64,000 bases of DNA from JBOHDX01 sp050700835. Its GTDB lineage: Bacteria > Actinomycetota > Actinomycetes > Propionibacteriales > Nocardioidaceae. Both the position numbers and the translations under genes were made by a program. Positions 7,600 through 15,778 of the stretch are shown here, piece by piece. Numbering within the stretch: the first letter of the stretch is position 1; every line of letters starts with the position of its first letter. The notes under the pieces are model-generated. The model worked only from the letters and a program-made list of their open reading frames with translations, did not search any database and was not told where the DNA came from. The stretch is taken from positions 28,249 through 92,248 of the forward strand of contig JBOHDX010000015.1 in NCBI GenBank assembly GCA_050700835.1. Reading direction: 5' to 3'.

Positions 7600-8460
7600 T
7601 CAGCCAGAGGTCAACTCGGTGAGGTCGGGCACGACGGCGTGGCCGCGGGCGCCGTTCATCGCCGACACGTTGACGAAGCCAGCGGAGGTCAGCGCCACCA
7701 GTCCCGGATCCTCTGCCTTGCACGGGTGACCCAGGCTGCGATGAGGAACCCGCGCCGCGGGCTCGAAGGCGACGCTGAGCGTCACCGGATAGGGGGAACG
7801 GGCGGCCATCTTGACCAGCTCTTCGACCTGGGAGGCACGCACCTGCAGGTCCGCACTATCCCAGTGGGTGACGATGATCCGCGTCCGCCACGGGCCGCGC
7901 TCCAGGTCGACCGCCAGCCAACCGCGGCGCACCGAGACCGGTCTGAGCCCGGCGGCAGCACTTTGGTCACGGTGAGCGGCGTAGCAGCCGGCGTCGATGT
8001 CCACCACGGTCAGCGGCACCTCCGGGTCGCGGCGCAGCAGAATCAGGTCGGCACCGGCGATTCCCCAAGCGGGATCCGCGTCCTCGATCTCCGCCGCACA
8101 CGAGCCGCCTTGGAGTACGACGTACGGCAAACCCGATCGCGCCAACCCTGCCGCGAGAGCCTCGGCAAGCGAGGCTGGACTGCGGGCACCATCCCCCACC
8201 GGTCCGATTTGTTCACAGCAGATCACGTCGAGACGCCGCGTCGAGGCCGCGGCGACAATCACCGCCAACGGGTTCACGCCGGTGACCGAAGCGACCCCCT
8301 GCCCGATCTCGGAACTCACACTCCAAGCACCCAGACTGAGTCGAGCGCCCAGCTCCGTGACGCAGTCACCGAGCCGGGAACCCCGAACCCGCTCCGACGA
8401 GGAACCGGACGGGCTGAACCAGAACTGAGAGGGACCCAACGCGAATGCGGCCATCCCCAT
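7600..8460 (-). CDS. degenerate endonuclease/exonuclease/phosphatase-fold protein
   Basis: A 286-residue protein with no clear assignment. The layout resembles the EEP superfamily: LDVICCEQIG (residue 78) where active members have a D-V-(x)3-Q-E stretch, SVRRGWLAVDLE (177), then WRTRIIVTHWDS and RASQVEELVKMA (192-219), the usual T-H-x-D...R-x-x-Q motif. The step that should read G-D-F-N is PVTLSVAFEP, and Q-E is reversed to E-Q, so the metal site is probably lost. It may have become a binding protein. Good codon usage argues that it is still a real gene. A copy of a 17-bp motif lies 37 nt upstream of its start. The fold call is my reading, not a search result. Confidence 0.6.
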   Translation of the reverse strand: MGMAAFALGPSQFWFSPSGSSSERVRGSRLGDCVTELGARLSLGAWSVSSEIGQGVASVTGVNPLAVIVAAASTRRLDVICCEQIGPVGDGARSPASLAEALAAGLARSGLPYVVLQGGSCAAEIEDADPAWGIAGADLILLRRDPEVPLTVVDIDAGCYAAHRDQSAAAGLRPVSVRRGWLAVDLERGPWRTRIIVTHWDSADLQVRASQVEELVKMAARSPYPVTLSVAFEPAARVPHRSLGHPCKAEDPGLVALTSAGFVNVSAMNGARGHAVVPDLTELTSG

Positions 8461-8496
8461 GTCAACTCCAATGTCATCTCGGACTCACCGTGCCAT

Positions 8497-8513
8497 TGCC
8501 GAGGTCTGGGGCA
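8497..8513 (-). promoter_or_regulatory. shared 17-bp upstream motif, copy 2
   Basis: On the minus strand TGCCCCAGACCTCGGCA, 37 nt upstream of the start of the degenerate phosphatase-fold gene. It matches the copy at 7518-7534 in 16 of 17 positions. Confidence 0.4.
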
Positions 8514-8537
8514 ATTCGGAACAAACGGTCCCGTATC

Positions 8538-8897
8538 TCAGAAGATACCGCGACGGCGGTACGACTGGGTTAGGTGCCGGCAACACCTAACCCAGAGGCA
8601 CTGGACGCCGCGGCTCACGCTAAATCGCCGGATCCGAGGTGACGGCCTACTCATCATCGGAGCGGTGCGTCGCGGCGTCGTCCCTACTGCATAGTCGACG
8701 AACGCCAAGCCCGCCGACAGGGCCAGCTCCCCGTCCGATGTGCCAGCGGCCAGCCCCAGCAAGCCCATGTTGCCGGTCATGACGCTGGCGAACACGCTGC
8801 CCAGGCTCAGGAAGCACGTCAAATCCATCGCGCCGGCGGTGAAGGTGAGCAAGACCGGCACCAGGTGTGGGCGGGTGGACGTGGACGGTCCGGGCAT
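8538..8897 (-). pseudogene. truncated YoaK/DUF1275 membrane protein
   Basis: From about 8870 to 8680 the minus strand encodes the first two helices of a DUF1275 (YoaK-type) protein: LLTFTAGAMDLTCFLSLGSVF, then ASVMTGNMGLLGLA, which matches the family's hallmark M-T-G-N motif. Family members are about 220 residues with six helices; here homology stops near VDYAVG and the frame runs 45 residues into unrelated, arginine-rich sequence that includes a perfect hairpin. The gene is therefore a 5' remnant. ATG 8897 is the likely original start, 16 nt after the upstream stop. Confidence 0.65.
8565..8595. terminator. perfect 12-bp hairpin in the rearranged tail of the YoaK remnant
   Basis: CTGGGTTAGGTG (8565-8576) and its exact complement (8584-8595) flank a 7-nt loop. 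No T-run follows on either strand. It may be a terminator for the leftward YoaK-side transcript or the end of a small mobile sequence at the rearrangement point. Confidence 0.5.
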
Positions 8898-8913
8898 CGG
8901 GATCGTCGCGCTT

Positions 8914-9198
8914 CTAAGAGATCCAGTCCGGTCGAACAGCTCCTCGCGCCAGCTGTTCACCCACAGTCAGGCAGGTCGGGCACTGCAGCGCGGGCTCGGT
9001 GCCTTCGAAGGTTCGATCGGGGAAGAGGTGCAACGCCGTGTGAGTGATCCCGCAAAGCGTTCCATCCCCGCTGAGCGCATGGCAGGTTCCGGCGGGAAGG
9101 TACCCGACGGCCTGCCCGGTTGGCTCGGCCGTCAGATAGCTGAACAGCAGCGGGGCCAGGTCATCTGCCCCGATGGCGTGGGTGGCGCGGAGGCTCAT
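8914..9198 (-). CDS. small cysteine-containing hypothetical protein
   Basis: A 94-residue protein I cannot name. It has an orderly cysteine pattern, GTCHALSGDGTLCG and later CPTCLTVGEQ, which could bind zinc; similar short actinobacterial proteins keep a H-x-L-x-G...C-G...C-P-x-C layout. The start overlaps the stop of the gene upstream by 4 nt (ATGA), so the two are probably co-translated. Its stop is 16 nt before the YoaK remnant. Confidence 0.55.
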   Translation of the reverse strand: MSLRATHAIGADDLAPLLFSYLTAEPTGQAVGYLPAGTCHALSGDGTLCGITHTALHLFPDRTFEGTEPALQCPTCLTVGEQLARGAVRPDWIS

Positions 9199-9533
9199 GC
9201 ACGTGACCTCTTGCCAGTCCTGCCAGGTCCGCGTGGTCCGGGGAGGCGGTCGCGGCTGGTGGCCATCGCTGGATGGCGCTTGTGCCCGGCCGAGAACGGA
9301 TCCAGGGTGCGTCGCAGATCCGGCCGGACCATCCAGGCGCAGTCTCTGAAGTGCTTCTTCACCTCACCGGCGATCGTGGGTACGGCGTAGGCGAGAAAGT
9401 CGGTGCTGTGATCGGGCCTGATCCGTTGAATGCCCAAAGAGTCGAAAAGGCGCCTCGTGACGATCGACCGGTCGAGGCGTGTATCCGACATCCCAACGGG
9501 CTGGGCAGTCTCGTCCTGGGTCACTACTGACAT
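9195..9533 (-). CDS. hypothetical protein
   Basis: About 112 residues from ATG 9533, unrecognised. The central part (RSIVTRRLFDSLGIQRIRPD, then AVPTIAGEVKKHFRDCAWMV) is amphipathic and looks coding; the C-terminal 20 residues are arginine-rich and less convincing. The 4-nt overlap with the following gene's ATG is the best argument that it is real. Start is uncertain; an in-frame site at 9578 is possible. Confidence 0.4.
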   Translation of the reverse strand: MSVVTQDETAQPVGMSDTRLDRSIVTRRLFDSLGIQRIRPDHSTDFLAYAVPTIAGEVKKHFRDCAWMVRPDLRRTLDPFSAGHKRHPAMATSRDRLPGPRGPGRTGKRSRA

Positions 9534-9658
9534 GGGCCACACCCCAAGGGAGGACGGTGGACGTGACTGGTCGACCACTGGTGCTGGTTCTCAACTATCG
9601 AAACACCGCTGGTTGCAGGTCGCAACTGGAGTCCGCGACTCCCCCGCACTGGTTGCAC

Positions 9659-9757
9659 GGGTTCGAGTTGCGGCCGGATCGGCCCGGACCAACTATGTCC
9701 ATATCTTCGAGGCAGCCAGCATGGTCACGCACTTTGACTGCCGCGAAATAGAGGGGG
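9659..9757 (+). repeat. dispersed intergenic element, copy B
   Basis: GGTTCGAGTTGC, then ACTATGTCCATATCTTCGAG, GGTCACGCACTTTGACTG and AGAGGGGG parallel the element at 3877-3974 over its full length, with roughly two thirds of bases the same. It ends 16 nt before the DMT transporter start, so it must contain the promoter or leader of that gene. Confidence 0.5.
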
Positions 9758-9773
9758 CCCGAGGTAACCACCC

Positions 9774-10688
9774 GTGCTGAGCTACCTGCTCGCGGTGCTC
9801 GCTTCCTGCGCCAACGCGGCCGCCTCGGTGCTGCAGCGCAAGTCCAACCGAGACCAGCCGCGCAGGGACAATCTGCGCCTACGGCTGATCGTCGATCTGC
9901 TGCACGACCCAATCTGGTTCCTCGGACTCCTGGGCGTGATCGTTGCTTTCCTGTTGCAAGCAGCTGCCCTTGCCAATGGCGCATTGAGCGTCGTTGAGCC
10001 GATCCTTGTCTTCGAGCTACCCCTCACGCTCGTCCTGGCCGGGATCGTCTTCCACCGCACATTGCATCGCCGCGAATGGGCGGCTTGCTCCGCGATCGCA
10101 CTCGGCTTGGCCGGCGTGCTGTTCTTCCTCGCCCCGTCGGGAGGCCGATCTCGAGACGTGTCGTGGCTGACCTGGGGTGTGGGCATCGGCGTCAACCTCG
10201 CTGTGATCACAGTCCTGGTTTTCACGGCTCGACGCCTGGCCGCCCGGCGGGCGGCACTGCTGGGCGCCGCCACGGGGGCAGCGTTCGGGCTGACAGCGGC
10301 GCTGATGAAGGCGATGACCAATGCCTTCCCTGACGGAATCGTGTCGATCTTCACCACGTGGCCGACCTACGCAATGATCGCCGCCGGTGTGCTGGCCATG
10401 TTCCTGCTGCAGAGCGCCCTCAATGCGGGCCGGCTGATCGCTGCACAGCCTGGCATCACCGGCGCCGACCCGGTCGTGTCGATCCTGTGGGGGGTGGTGG
10501 GCTTCGGCGAGTCCGTGCGTGGCGGGGTCTTCCTCGTGCTGGCCGCGGCCTCGGCCGTGGTGGTCGGCTGGGGAGTTTTCCTGCTCTCGAGTTCTCCCCT
10601 GGCCGGCGGAGCGCCCACAGCATCAACGTTGGACCCAGCGCCGCTCCGCGGCTGCGAGGCGGAGCATCCGACCCGGCCCTCCTCATGA
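9774..10688 (+). CDS. DMT-superfamily (EamA/NIPA-like) transporter
   Basis: A 304-residue protein with nine or ten predicted helices. The N-terminus LAVLASCANAAASVLQRKSN and the segment LLQAAALANGALSVVEPILV are typical of the actinobacterial DMT group distantly related to NIPA magnesium transporters. The substrate is not known for this group. Start GTG 9774 lies just after the dispersed intergenic element. The stop overlaps the ATG of the following MFS gene, so both transporters are translated together. Confidence 0.82.
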   Translation: MLSYLLAVLASCANAAASVLQRKSNRDQPRRDNLRLRLIVDLLHDPIWFLGLLGVIVAFLLQAAALANGALSVVEPILVFELPLTLVLAGIVFHRTLHRREWAACSAIALGLAGVLFFLAPSGGRSRDVSWLTWGVGIGVNLAVITVLVFTARRLAARRAALLGAATGAAFGLTAALMKAMTNAFPDGIVSIFTTWPTYAMIAAGVLAMFLLQSALNAGRLIAAQPGITGADPVVSILWGVVGFGESVRGGVFLVLAAASAVVVGWGVFLLSSSPLAGGAPTASTLDPAPLRGCEAEHPTRPSS

Positions 10689-12268
10689 CCGACAGGGCAT
10701 CCGCATCTCCGGCTCGGCTCCGGGACTGGTTCCACCGCGACGTCACCGAACGCTTCGAACACGCGGTCGGCGGACCAGCTCGGCTGCGGGTGATCGTGCT
10801 GCTCGCGAGCGTGCTCGGGCTATCCAGCGCGGACGCCGCGACCGTCGGCGCGGTCGCTGCACCGCTGGAAACCTCCCTGCACATCGGCAACACCCAACTC
10901 GGCCTGCTTGTCACAATGTCCACCGCGATCGGCGCAGTCGCCACAATTCCGTTGGGGGTGGCCGTCGACCGGGTACGACGGGTCCGGCTGTTGACGCTCG
11001 CCACCATCATCTGGAGCGCGGCAATGGTGGTCAGCGCGTTCGCCGTGTCCTATCTGATGTTGCTGCTCACACGTGTCGCGCTCGGCGCCGTGATCGCCGC
11101 CGCCGGACCAGCGGTCGCGTCCTTGATCGGTGACTTCTTCTCTCCCGCCACACGCGGCCGCGTCTATGGCTACATCCTGACGGGCGAGCTGATCGGCGCC
11201 GGTGCGGGTCTCCTGATCTCCGGAGACATCGCCGGCATCTTGTCCTGGCGGGCATCATTCGCGTGGCTTGCGATCCCCGGCCTGGCCCTGGCCTGGGCCA
11301 TGCAGCGAGGTCTGCCCGAGCCCGACCGCGGCGGTCAGAGCCAGCTGCAGATCGGCGACACGGACATCCTTGCCGCCGAGGATGCCGTCGGCACAACAGC
11401 GCCGGTCGAAGGCTCCCCCGACCGAGCCCAGGCATCTGCCGACACGATGGAACCGTTGGCCGAACAGGTGAAGCGCGCGCGTGTACGCCCGCATCCGCAA
11501 CTGGTGCTCCACACTGACTCCGACCGGATGCCCCTCATCCGCGCCGTGCGCTACATCCTGTCGATCCGCACCAACGTTGTCCTGATCATCGGCTCGGCGT
11601 TGGGCTACTTCTTCTTCTCTGGACTGCGCACGTTCGCTGTGGAGTTCGCCCGCAGCCGATTCGGGCTCGGCCAGTCCGCAGCCAGCACTCTGCTGCTCGT
11701 GATCGGTGCCGGTGCCGTCCTAGGCGTGCTCGCTGGGGGGCGCCTTGCCGACCGGCTGATCGGCACCGGGATACTGGCCGCGCGCCCGATCTTGTCTGGT
11801 GCAGCATTCCTGATCGCCGCCGCGCTCTTCACGTGCGGCCTAGTCGTGACCGGACTGTTGGTCGCGCTTCCCCTGCTGGTACTGGCCGCCGCCGCGTACG
11901 GCGCCACGAACCCACCACTGGACGCGGCACGTCTCGACGTCATGCAACACCACCTTTGGGGACGCGCAGAAGCGGTCCGCACGGCGTTGCGCTCGCTGAT
12001 CGAAGCCGCCGCGCCTTTGGTCTTCGGGTACGTCTCGACCCTGTTCGGGGGCGGGGCGACCGCATTGCCCCGTGTCGCCGGGCATCGCAACGCCTCCGGC
12101 GGCTCCGGGTTGGACAGCACGTTCCTGATCATGCTGTTGCCGCTCGTACTGTCCGGCGTCCTTCTACTGACCGTCGCCCGCGCACACTATCCCCGCGACG
12201 TCGCCACGGCCATCGCATCCGAGCAGACCACTCGGCATCCTCGCGAAGCGGGACGGGCCGCCAGCTGA
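10685..12268 (+). CDS. MFS transporter
   Basis: A 527-residue, twelve-helix major facilitator. The motif A loop between helices 2 and 3 reads GVAVDRVRRVRLL, and the second half repeats it as GGRLADRLIG. A cytoplasmic loop of about 90 residues separates the two six-helix halves. The pattern fits the Spinster-like/general drug-proton antiporter groups; cargo unknown. ATG 10685 overlaps the DMT stop (ATGA). The upstream in-frame extension is not coding. Confidence 0.87.
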   Translation: MTDRASASPARLRDWFHRDVTERFEHAVGGPARLRVIVLLASVLGLSSADAATVGAVAAPLETSLHIGNTQLGLLVTMSTAIGAVATIPLGVAVDRVRRVRLLTLATIIWSAAMVVSAFAVSYLMLLLTRVALGAVIAAAGPAVASLIGDFFSPATRGRVYGYILTGELIGAGAGLLISGDIAGILSWRASFAWLAIPGLALAWAMQRGLPEPDRGGQSQLQIGDTDILAAEDAVGTTAPVEGSPDRAQASADTMEPLAEQVKRARVRPHPQLVLHTDSDRMPLIRAVRYILSIRTNVVLIIGSALGYFFFSGLRTFAVEFARSRFGLGQSAASTLLLVIGAGAVLGVLAGGRLADRLIGTGILAARPILSGAAFLIAAALFTCGLVVTGLLVALPLLVLAAAAYGATNPPLDAARLDVMQHHLWGRAEAVRTALRSLIEAAAPLVFGYVSTLFGGGATALPRVAGHRNASGGSGLDSTFLIMLLPLVLSGVLLLTVARAHYPRDVATAIASEQTTRHPREAGRAAS

Positions 12269-12357
12269 CGCTGTGGAGTCGCCGGTCGAGTGCATCGGAC
12301 GTACGTTGCAGGCAGGGTGGATCATCGCCACGTGTTGGAGGAGGTGTTGGAGGAGCA

Positions 12358-12930
12358 GTGCGCAATCTCTTCGAGGTGTTGTCAACGGCGCACCGCGAGA
12401 TGGAACAGATGTTGGGTGAGTTCGAGTCGTTGCTGGGTCCAGGCGAGCAACCGACTGCGGAGCTGAACCGGAAAGGCGCTTCCCTAGCCGACACGGTGAT
12501 CACGGCTGCGTCCCAGCACGAGGCGGCTGAGGAGCAGTACTTCTGGCCGGTGGTGAAGGATCGACTCCCCAACGGTGATTCCCTCGCGGCCGGCGGCGTG
12601 GAGCAGGAGTCCGAGGCCAAGAAGGTGCTCAACAAGCTCGACGGGATGGCCGCCAACGACGGCCAGTTCATCCCGCTGCTGACGTCGTTCGTGCGAGACA
12701 CCCGCGAGCACATCGCCTACGAGGAGGAGCAGGTCTGGCCCGGGCTGCGCAACGTGCTGTCGGACGAGGAGTCCGACGAACTCGGGGAGAAGCTGGCGAA
12801 AGCGCAGGAGAACGGCCCGACTCGACCCCACCCGCACACGCCACCCAATCCTGCACTCCTCAAGGCGGCAGGCCCGGCCGTGGCCGCTGCGGACAGACTG
12901 CGCGACTCAGTCACCCGGCGCGACAACTGA
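12358..12930 (+). CDS. hemerythrin-like domain protein
   Basis: A 190-residue four-helix protein. Iron-ligand candidates are spaced as in hemerythrin HHE domains: AHREMEQM near residue 12, SQHEAAEEQYFWP near residue 56 and DTREHIAYEEEQVWP near residue 117. These bind a di-iron centre and sense or carry oxygen, NO or iron. The C-terminal 50 residues are proline-rich and then basic. GTG 12358 is set by GGAGGAG directly upstream. Probably a single-gene stress function. Confidence 0.87.
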   Translation: MRNLFEVLSTAHREMEQMLGEFESLLGPGEQPTAELNRKGASLADTVITAASQHEAAEEQYFWPVVKDRLPNGDSLAAGGVEQESEAKKVLNKLDGMAANDGQFIPLLTSFVRDTREHIAYEEEQVWPGLRNVLSDEESDELGEKLAKAQENGPTRPHPHTPPNPALLKAAGPAVAAADRLRDSVTRRDN

Positions 12931-13020
12931 CGCTGGCGCTCCGGGCCACGGGCGCCTGGGGGGTCGTGTTTGCCGGACTCTCGGCGCGCGAACCCAGCGC
13001 AACTATGCGTAGATGACTCC

Positions 13021-13221
13021 ATGACTCACAATCCGATCGAACGGGAGCCGGGCGACCTTGCAGGCGTCGACGGTTCCGACACCGCTGAGGCCCTGCGCCA
13101 TGATCCAGACGACTCGATGGAACGGGCCGGCGACTCCCACTGGACTCGTGACGAGCTCGGTGAGCCAGCCGCCACGGACACCGCCGAGATGGACACGATC
13201 GACGTCGACACACGCGAATGA
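13021..13221 (+). CDS. small acidic hypothetical protein
   Basis: A 66-residue, strongly acidic protein with no recognised family. It is rich in Asp, Glu and Thr and has a central SHWTRDELGEP. No ribosome site is obvious before ATG 13021, but third positions are GC-rich and the frame ends just before a strong double hairpin. Likely intrinsically disordered. Confidence 0.5.
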   Translation: MTHNPIEREPGDLAGVDGSDTAEALRHDPDDSMERAGDSHWTRDELGEPAATDTAEMDTIDVDTRE

Positions 13222-13227
13222 CCTGAC

Positions 13228-13288
13228 CGGGCGGGTCAGCCCGCCCGTTGCCGAGGCCCCGCCACTCGACTGAGTGACGGGGCCTCGG
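13228..13288. terminator. two tandem hairpins, bidirectional terminator
   Basis: First hairpin: CGGGCGGG-TCAG-CCCGCCCG (13228-13247), followed by TTG. Second: an 11-bp stem CCGAGGCCCCG / CGGGGCCTCGG (13251-13261, 13278-13288) enclosing an inner CACTC-GACT-GAGTG stem. They lie between convergent genes and would stop transcription from either side. Confidence 0.8.
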
Positions 13289-13304
13289 GACTTGCGCGAC
13301 GGCG

Positions 13305-14114
13305 CTACTTCACCTCGGAGGACATCACCCGGCGGAGCCCGAAGATCCCCGGCAGGACGAGCCAGAGGCCGACCGCGGTGGTGACGTGTGCCCACTGGGC
13401 ACCGGTGTGCATCCCGTCGAACAGGTAGGTCTGGGCGAAGGGGAGGTCGACCCAGGGCTGCAGGTGCTTGAACCAGTCCTGGCTGGTGGCCAGCAGGCTC
13501 GTCAGGTTGGGCACGAGCAGGACCAGCACGAAGTACATCACCAGACCGCCGGCCGAGCTGCGCAGCAGCATCCCAAGCATGGTGCCGATCGACAGCGAGA
13601 CCAAGTTGCCCAGCACGATGGTGATCGCGTGGCCGACCGAGAGGTCCCAGACCGTCGAGGTGCCGGCGATGGTGCTGCCGACGACGTTCCCGACCGCTCC
13701 GGCCGCGAAGGCGAAGAGCATCGAGGCGACGGCGATAACGATCGCGGACAGGGTCTTGGCCCCGATCACGCGCCCTCGGCTGGGGACGTAGGTGAACGTC
13801 GTCAGCCCGCTTCGCTGGCTCCACTCGCTGGTGATCGACAGCAGCGCGACCATCGGCAGGATCACCGTGATCGGGAAGCCGATCGCCTTGGCGAAGTTGT
13901 AGTAGGTCAGGTCCTTGTCCGCAGCGAACGCGACGGTCGCGATGGTGGCGATCAGACCGGTGATGACGATGCTCGCGATCAGCCAGAAACCCGACCGGGT
14001 GTCGAACATCTTGCGGAGCTCGACGCGGACGACCCGGTTGAGCGGGATCGACGCGATCTCGGTACGTCGGCCGCTGGTGGCGCGGTCTGCCTCGATGGCG
14101 GTGGTGGCGGTCAT
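13305..14114 (-). CDS. ABC-2 type transporter permease
   Basis: A 269-residue protein with six membrane helices in the ABC-2 arrangement, starting after a cytoplasmic amphipathic helix (VVRVELRKMFDTRSGFWL). A short loop reads TSEWSQRSGLTTFTYVPSR, the motif common in actinobacterial ABC permeases of drug or lipid exporters. ATG 14114 overlaps the ATPase stop (ATGA). With the ATPase it forms an exporter; the NarL-type system further right is the probable regulator. Confidence 0.88.
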   Translation of the reverse strand: MTATTAIEADRATSGRRTEIASIPLNRVVRVELRKMFDTRSGFWLIASIVITGLIATIATVAFAADKDLTYYNFAKAIGFPITVILPMVALLSITSEWSQRSGLTTFTYVPSRGRVIGAKTLSAIVIAVASMLFAFAAGAVGNVVGSTIAGTSTVWDLSVGHAITIVLGNLVSLSIGTMLGMLLRSSAGGLVMYFVLVLLVPNLTSLLATSQDWFKHLQPWVDLPFAQTYLFDGMHTGAQWAHVTTAVGLWLVLPGIFGLRRVMSSEVK

Positions 14115-15022
14115 GCCGCTGTCCTCTCCGTGCGTGACTCTCGTTGGGTGTCGGCGGTCAGCTCGAGGAACATCTCCTCGAGCCCGCCGCTGTCGGCGGT
14201 GCGGAGCTCGGTGAGCACCACGCCGCCGTCGTAGGCCGCGCGGCCGACGGACGTCGGGTCCGCCTCGGTGCGGAGCGAGCCGTCGTCGGCGACGGTCACG
14301 GTGATGCCCGCGCCGGCGAGCGCGCGTTGCAGGGCGGGGAGGTCCGCGGCGCGGACGACGGTCCCGGCGGCCTGCAGCAGGTCGGCCTTGGAGCCCTGGC
14401 ACACGATGCGACCCTGCCCGATCATCACGATGTCGTCGGCGATGATCTCGATCTCGGCAAGCAGGTGGGACGACAGCAGGACGGTCCCCCCGCGGTCGGC
14501 GTAGTCGCGCAGCAGGTCACGCATCCAGCGGATACCGGCCGGGTCGAGACCGTTGGCCGGCTCGTCCAGGATCAGCACCTGCGGGTCGCCGATCAGCGCC
14601 GCTGCGATCCCTAGCCGCTGCCGCATGCCGAGCGAGTAGTTGCCCACGCGCCGGTCGGCCTCAGCCCCAGTGAGGCTGACCAGCTCGAGCAGCTCGGCAA
14701 CCCGGGATGACGGGACGTCCATGATCTGCTGGGCGAGGGTCAGGATCTCGCGGCCGGTGCGGCCGGCGTGCTGGGCCGAGGCGTCCAGCATCACGCCAAC
14801 CTCGCGGCCCGGGTTGGGCAGGTCCGCGAACCGGCGACCGTTGATCGTGGCGGTGCCCTCGGTCGGCGAGGTGAGGCCGACCATCATCCGCATGGACGTG
14901 GACTTGCCGGCCCCGTTCGGGCCGAGGAAGCCGGTCACCCGACCGGACCGGGCCGTGAAGGAGATGTCATGGACGACGGTGGTGCCGCCGTACTTCTTGG
15001 TCAGTGAGTCGATTGTGATCAT
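14111..15022 (-). CDS. ABC transporter ATP-binding protein
   Basis: A 303-residue ATPase. Walker A is GPNGAGKS, the signature is YSLGMRQR, Walker B is VLILDEPANGLDP and the switch histidine follows in LLSSHLLAEIE. The C-terminal 75 residues form the extra domain seen in drug- and lantibiotic-type exporters. It powers the downstream permease. Substrate is unknown; self-protection against an antimicrobial or surfactant is the common role. Confidence 0.93.
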   Translation of the reverse strand: MITIDSLTKKYGGTTVVHDISFTARSGRVTGFLGPNGAGKSTSMRMMVGLTSPTEGTATINGRRFADLPNPGREVGVMLDASAQHAGRTGREILTLAQQIMDVPSSRVAELLELVSLTGAEADRRVGNYSLGMRQRLGIAAALIGDPQVLILDEPANGLDPAGIRWMRDLLRDYADRGGTVLLSSHLLAEIEIIADDIVMIGQGRIVCQGSKADLLQAAGTVVRAADLPALQRALAGAGITVTVADDGSLRTEADPTSVGRAAYDGGVVLTELRTADSGGLEEMFLELTADTQRESRTERTAA

Positions 15023-15106
15023 GGCTCGACGCTAGGTACGCCGAGGGGTCGGCCGCGTCGTCGCAAGGTCGCGTTCTGCGCGCCACCTTGGCCCCACGAC
15101 CTGTCC

Positions 15107-15778
15107 TCAGAAAGGAGGAGGCGCCTTTGCGTCGGCCGGGTCGAAGAGCCCGCTTTGGTAGGCGAGCACGATGGCTTGGGCACGGTCGCGCAGGTCGAGC
15201 TTCTGCAGCAACCGTGTCACGTGCGTCTTGACCGTGGTGTCGCTGATGAACAGCTCGCGACCGATCTCGGCGTTCGAGTAGCCGCGCATGATCAGGCGGA
15301 ACACGTCCATCTCGCGCGCGGTCAGCGTCTCCACCGCCTTCGGCGGCGCCTGCTGCTGCTGGGTGAAATGCTGGATCACGCGTCGGGTGATGCCCGGCGA
15401 AAGCAGCGCGTCGCCGCCGGCCACCGTGCGCACCGCGGCGATCAGCTGCTCGGGCGGGTCGTCCTTGAGGACGAAGCCGCTCGCTCCGGCGCGCAGCGCG
15501 CCGTACACGTACTCGTCGAGGTCGAACGTTGTGAGGACCAGGATCCGGCTGTCCTGGTCGGCCGCGATGATGCGACGGGTCGCCTCGAGCCCGTCCAGCT
15601 CGGGCATCCGGATGTCCATCAGGACGACGTCCGGGCGGACGCGGGCGGCCTCCGCGACGGCCTCTGACCCGTTGCGCGCCTCGGCCACCACCTCGATGTC
15701 GGGCTGGTCTCCCAGCAGCATGCGGAAGCCCGCCCGGACCATCGCCTGGTCGTCCACGACCAGGACCCGGATCGTCAT
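15107..15778 (-). CDS. NarL/FixJ family response regulator
   Basis: A 223-residue two-domain regulator. The receiver has VVDDQAMVR, the phospho-acceptor Asp in VVLMDIRMPELDG and the conserved Lys in FVLKDDPPEQL. The LuxR-type helix-turn-helix follows (LTAREMDVFRLIMRGYSNAE, then ISDTTVKTHVTRLLQKL). It is coupled to the kinase by a 4-nt overlap. Probably controls the ABC exporter 85 nt downstream. Confidence 0.93.
   Translation of the reverse strand: MTIRVLVVDDQAMVRAGFRMLLGDQPDIEVVAEARNGSEAVAEAARVRPDVVLMDIRMPELDGLEATRRIIAADQDSRILVLTTFDLDEYVYGALRAGASGFVLKDDPPEQLIAAVRTVAGGDALLSPGITRRVIQHFTQQQQAPPKAVETLTAREMDVFRLIMRGYSNAEIGRELFISDTTVKTHVTRLLQKLDLRDRAQAIVLAYQSGLFDPADAKAPPPF

Noticed and set aside
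7594..8694. A 366-codon plus-strand frame opposite the phosphatase-fold gene.
   Set aside because: Shadow composition; the minus frame has better codon usage and recognisable landmarks.
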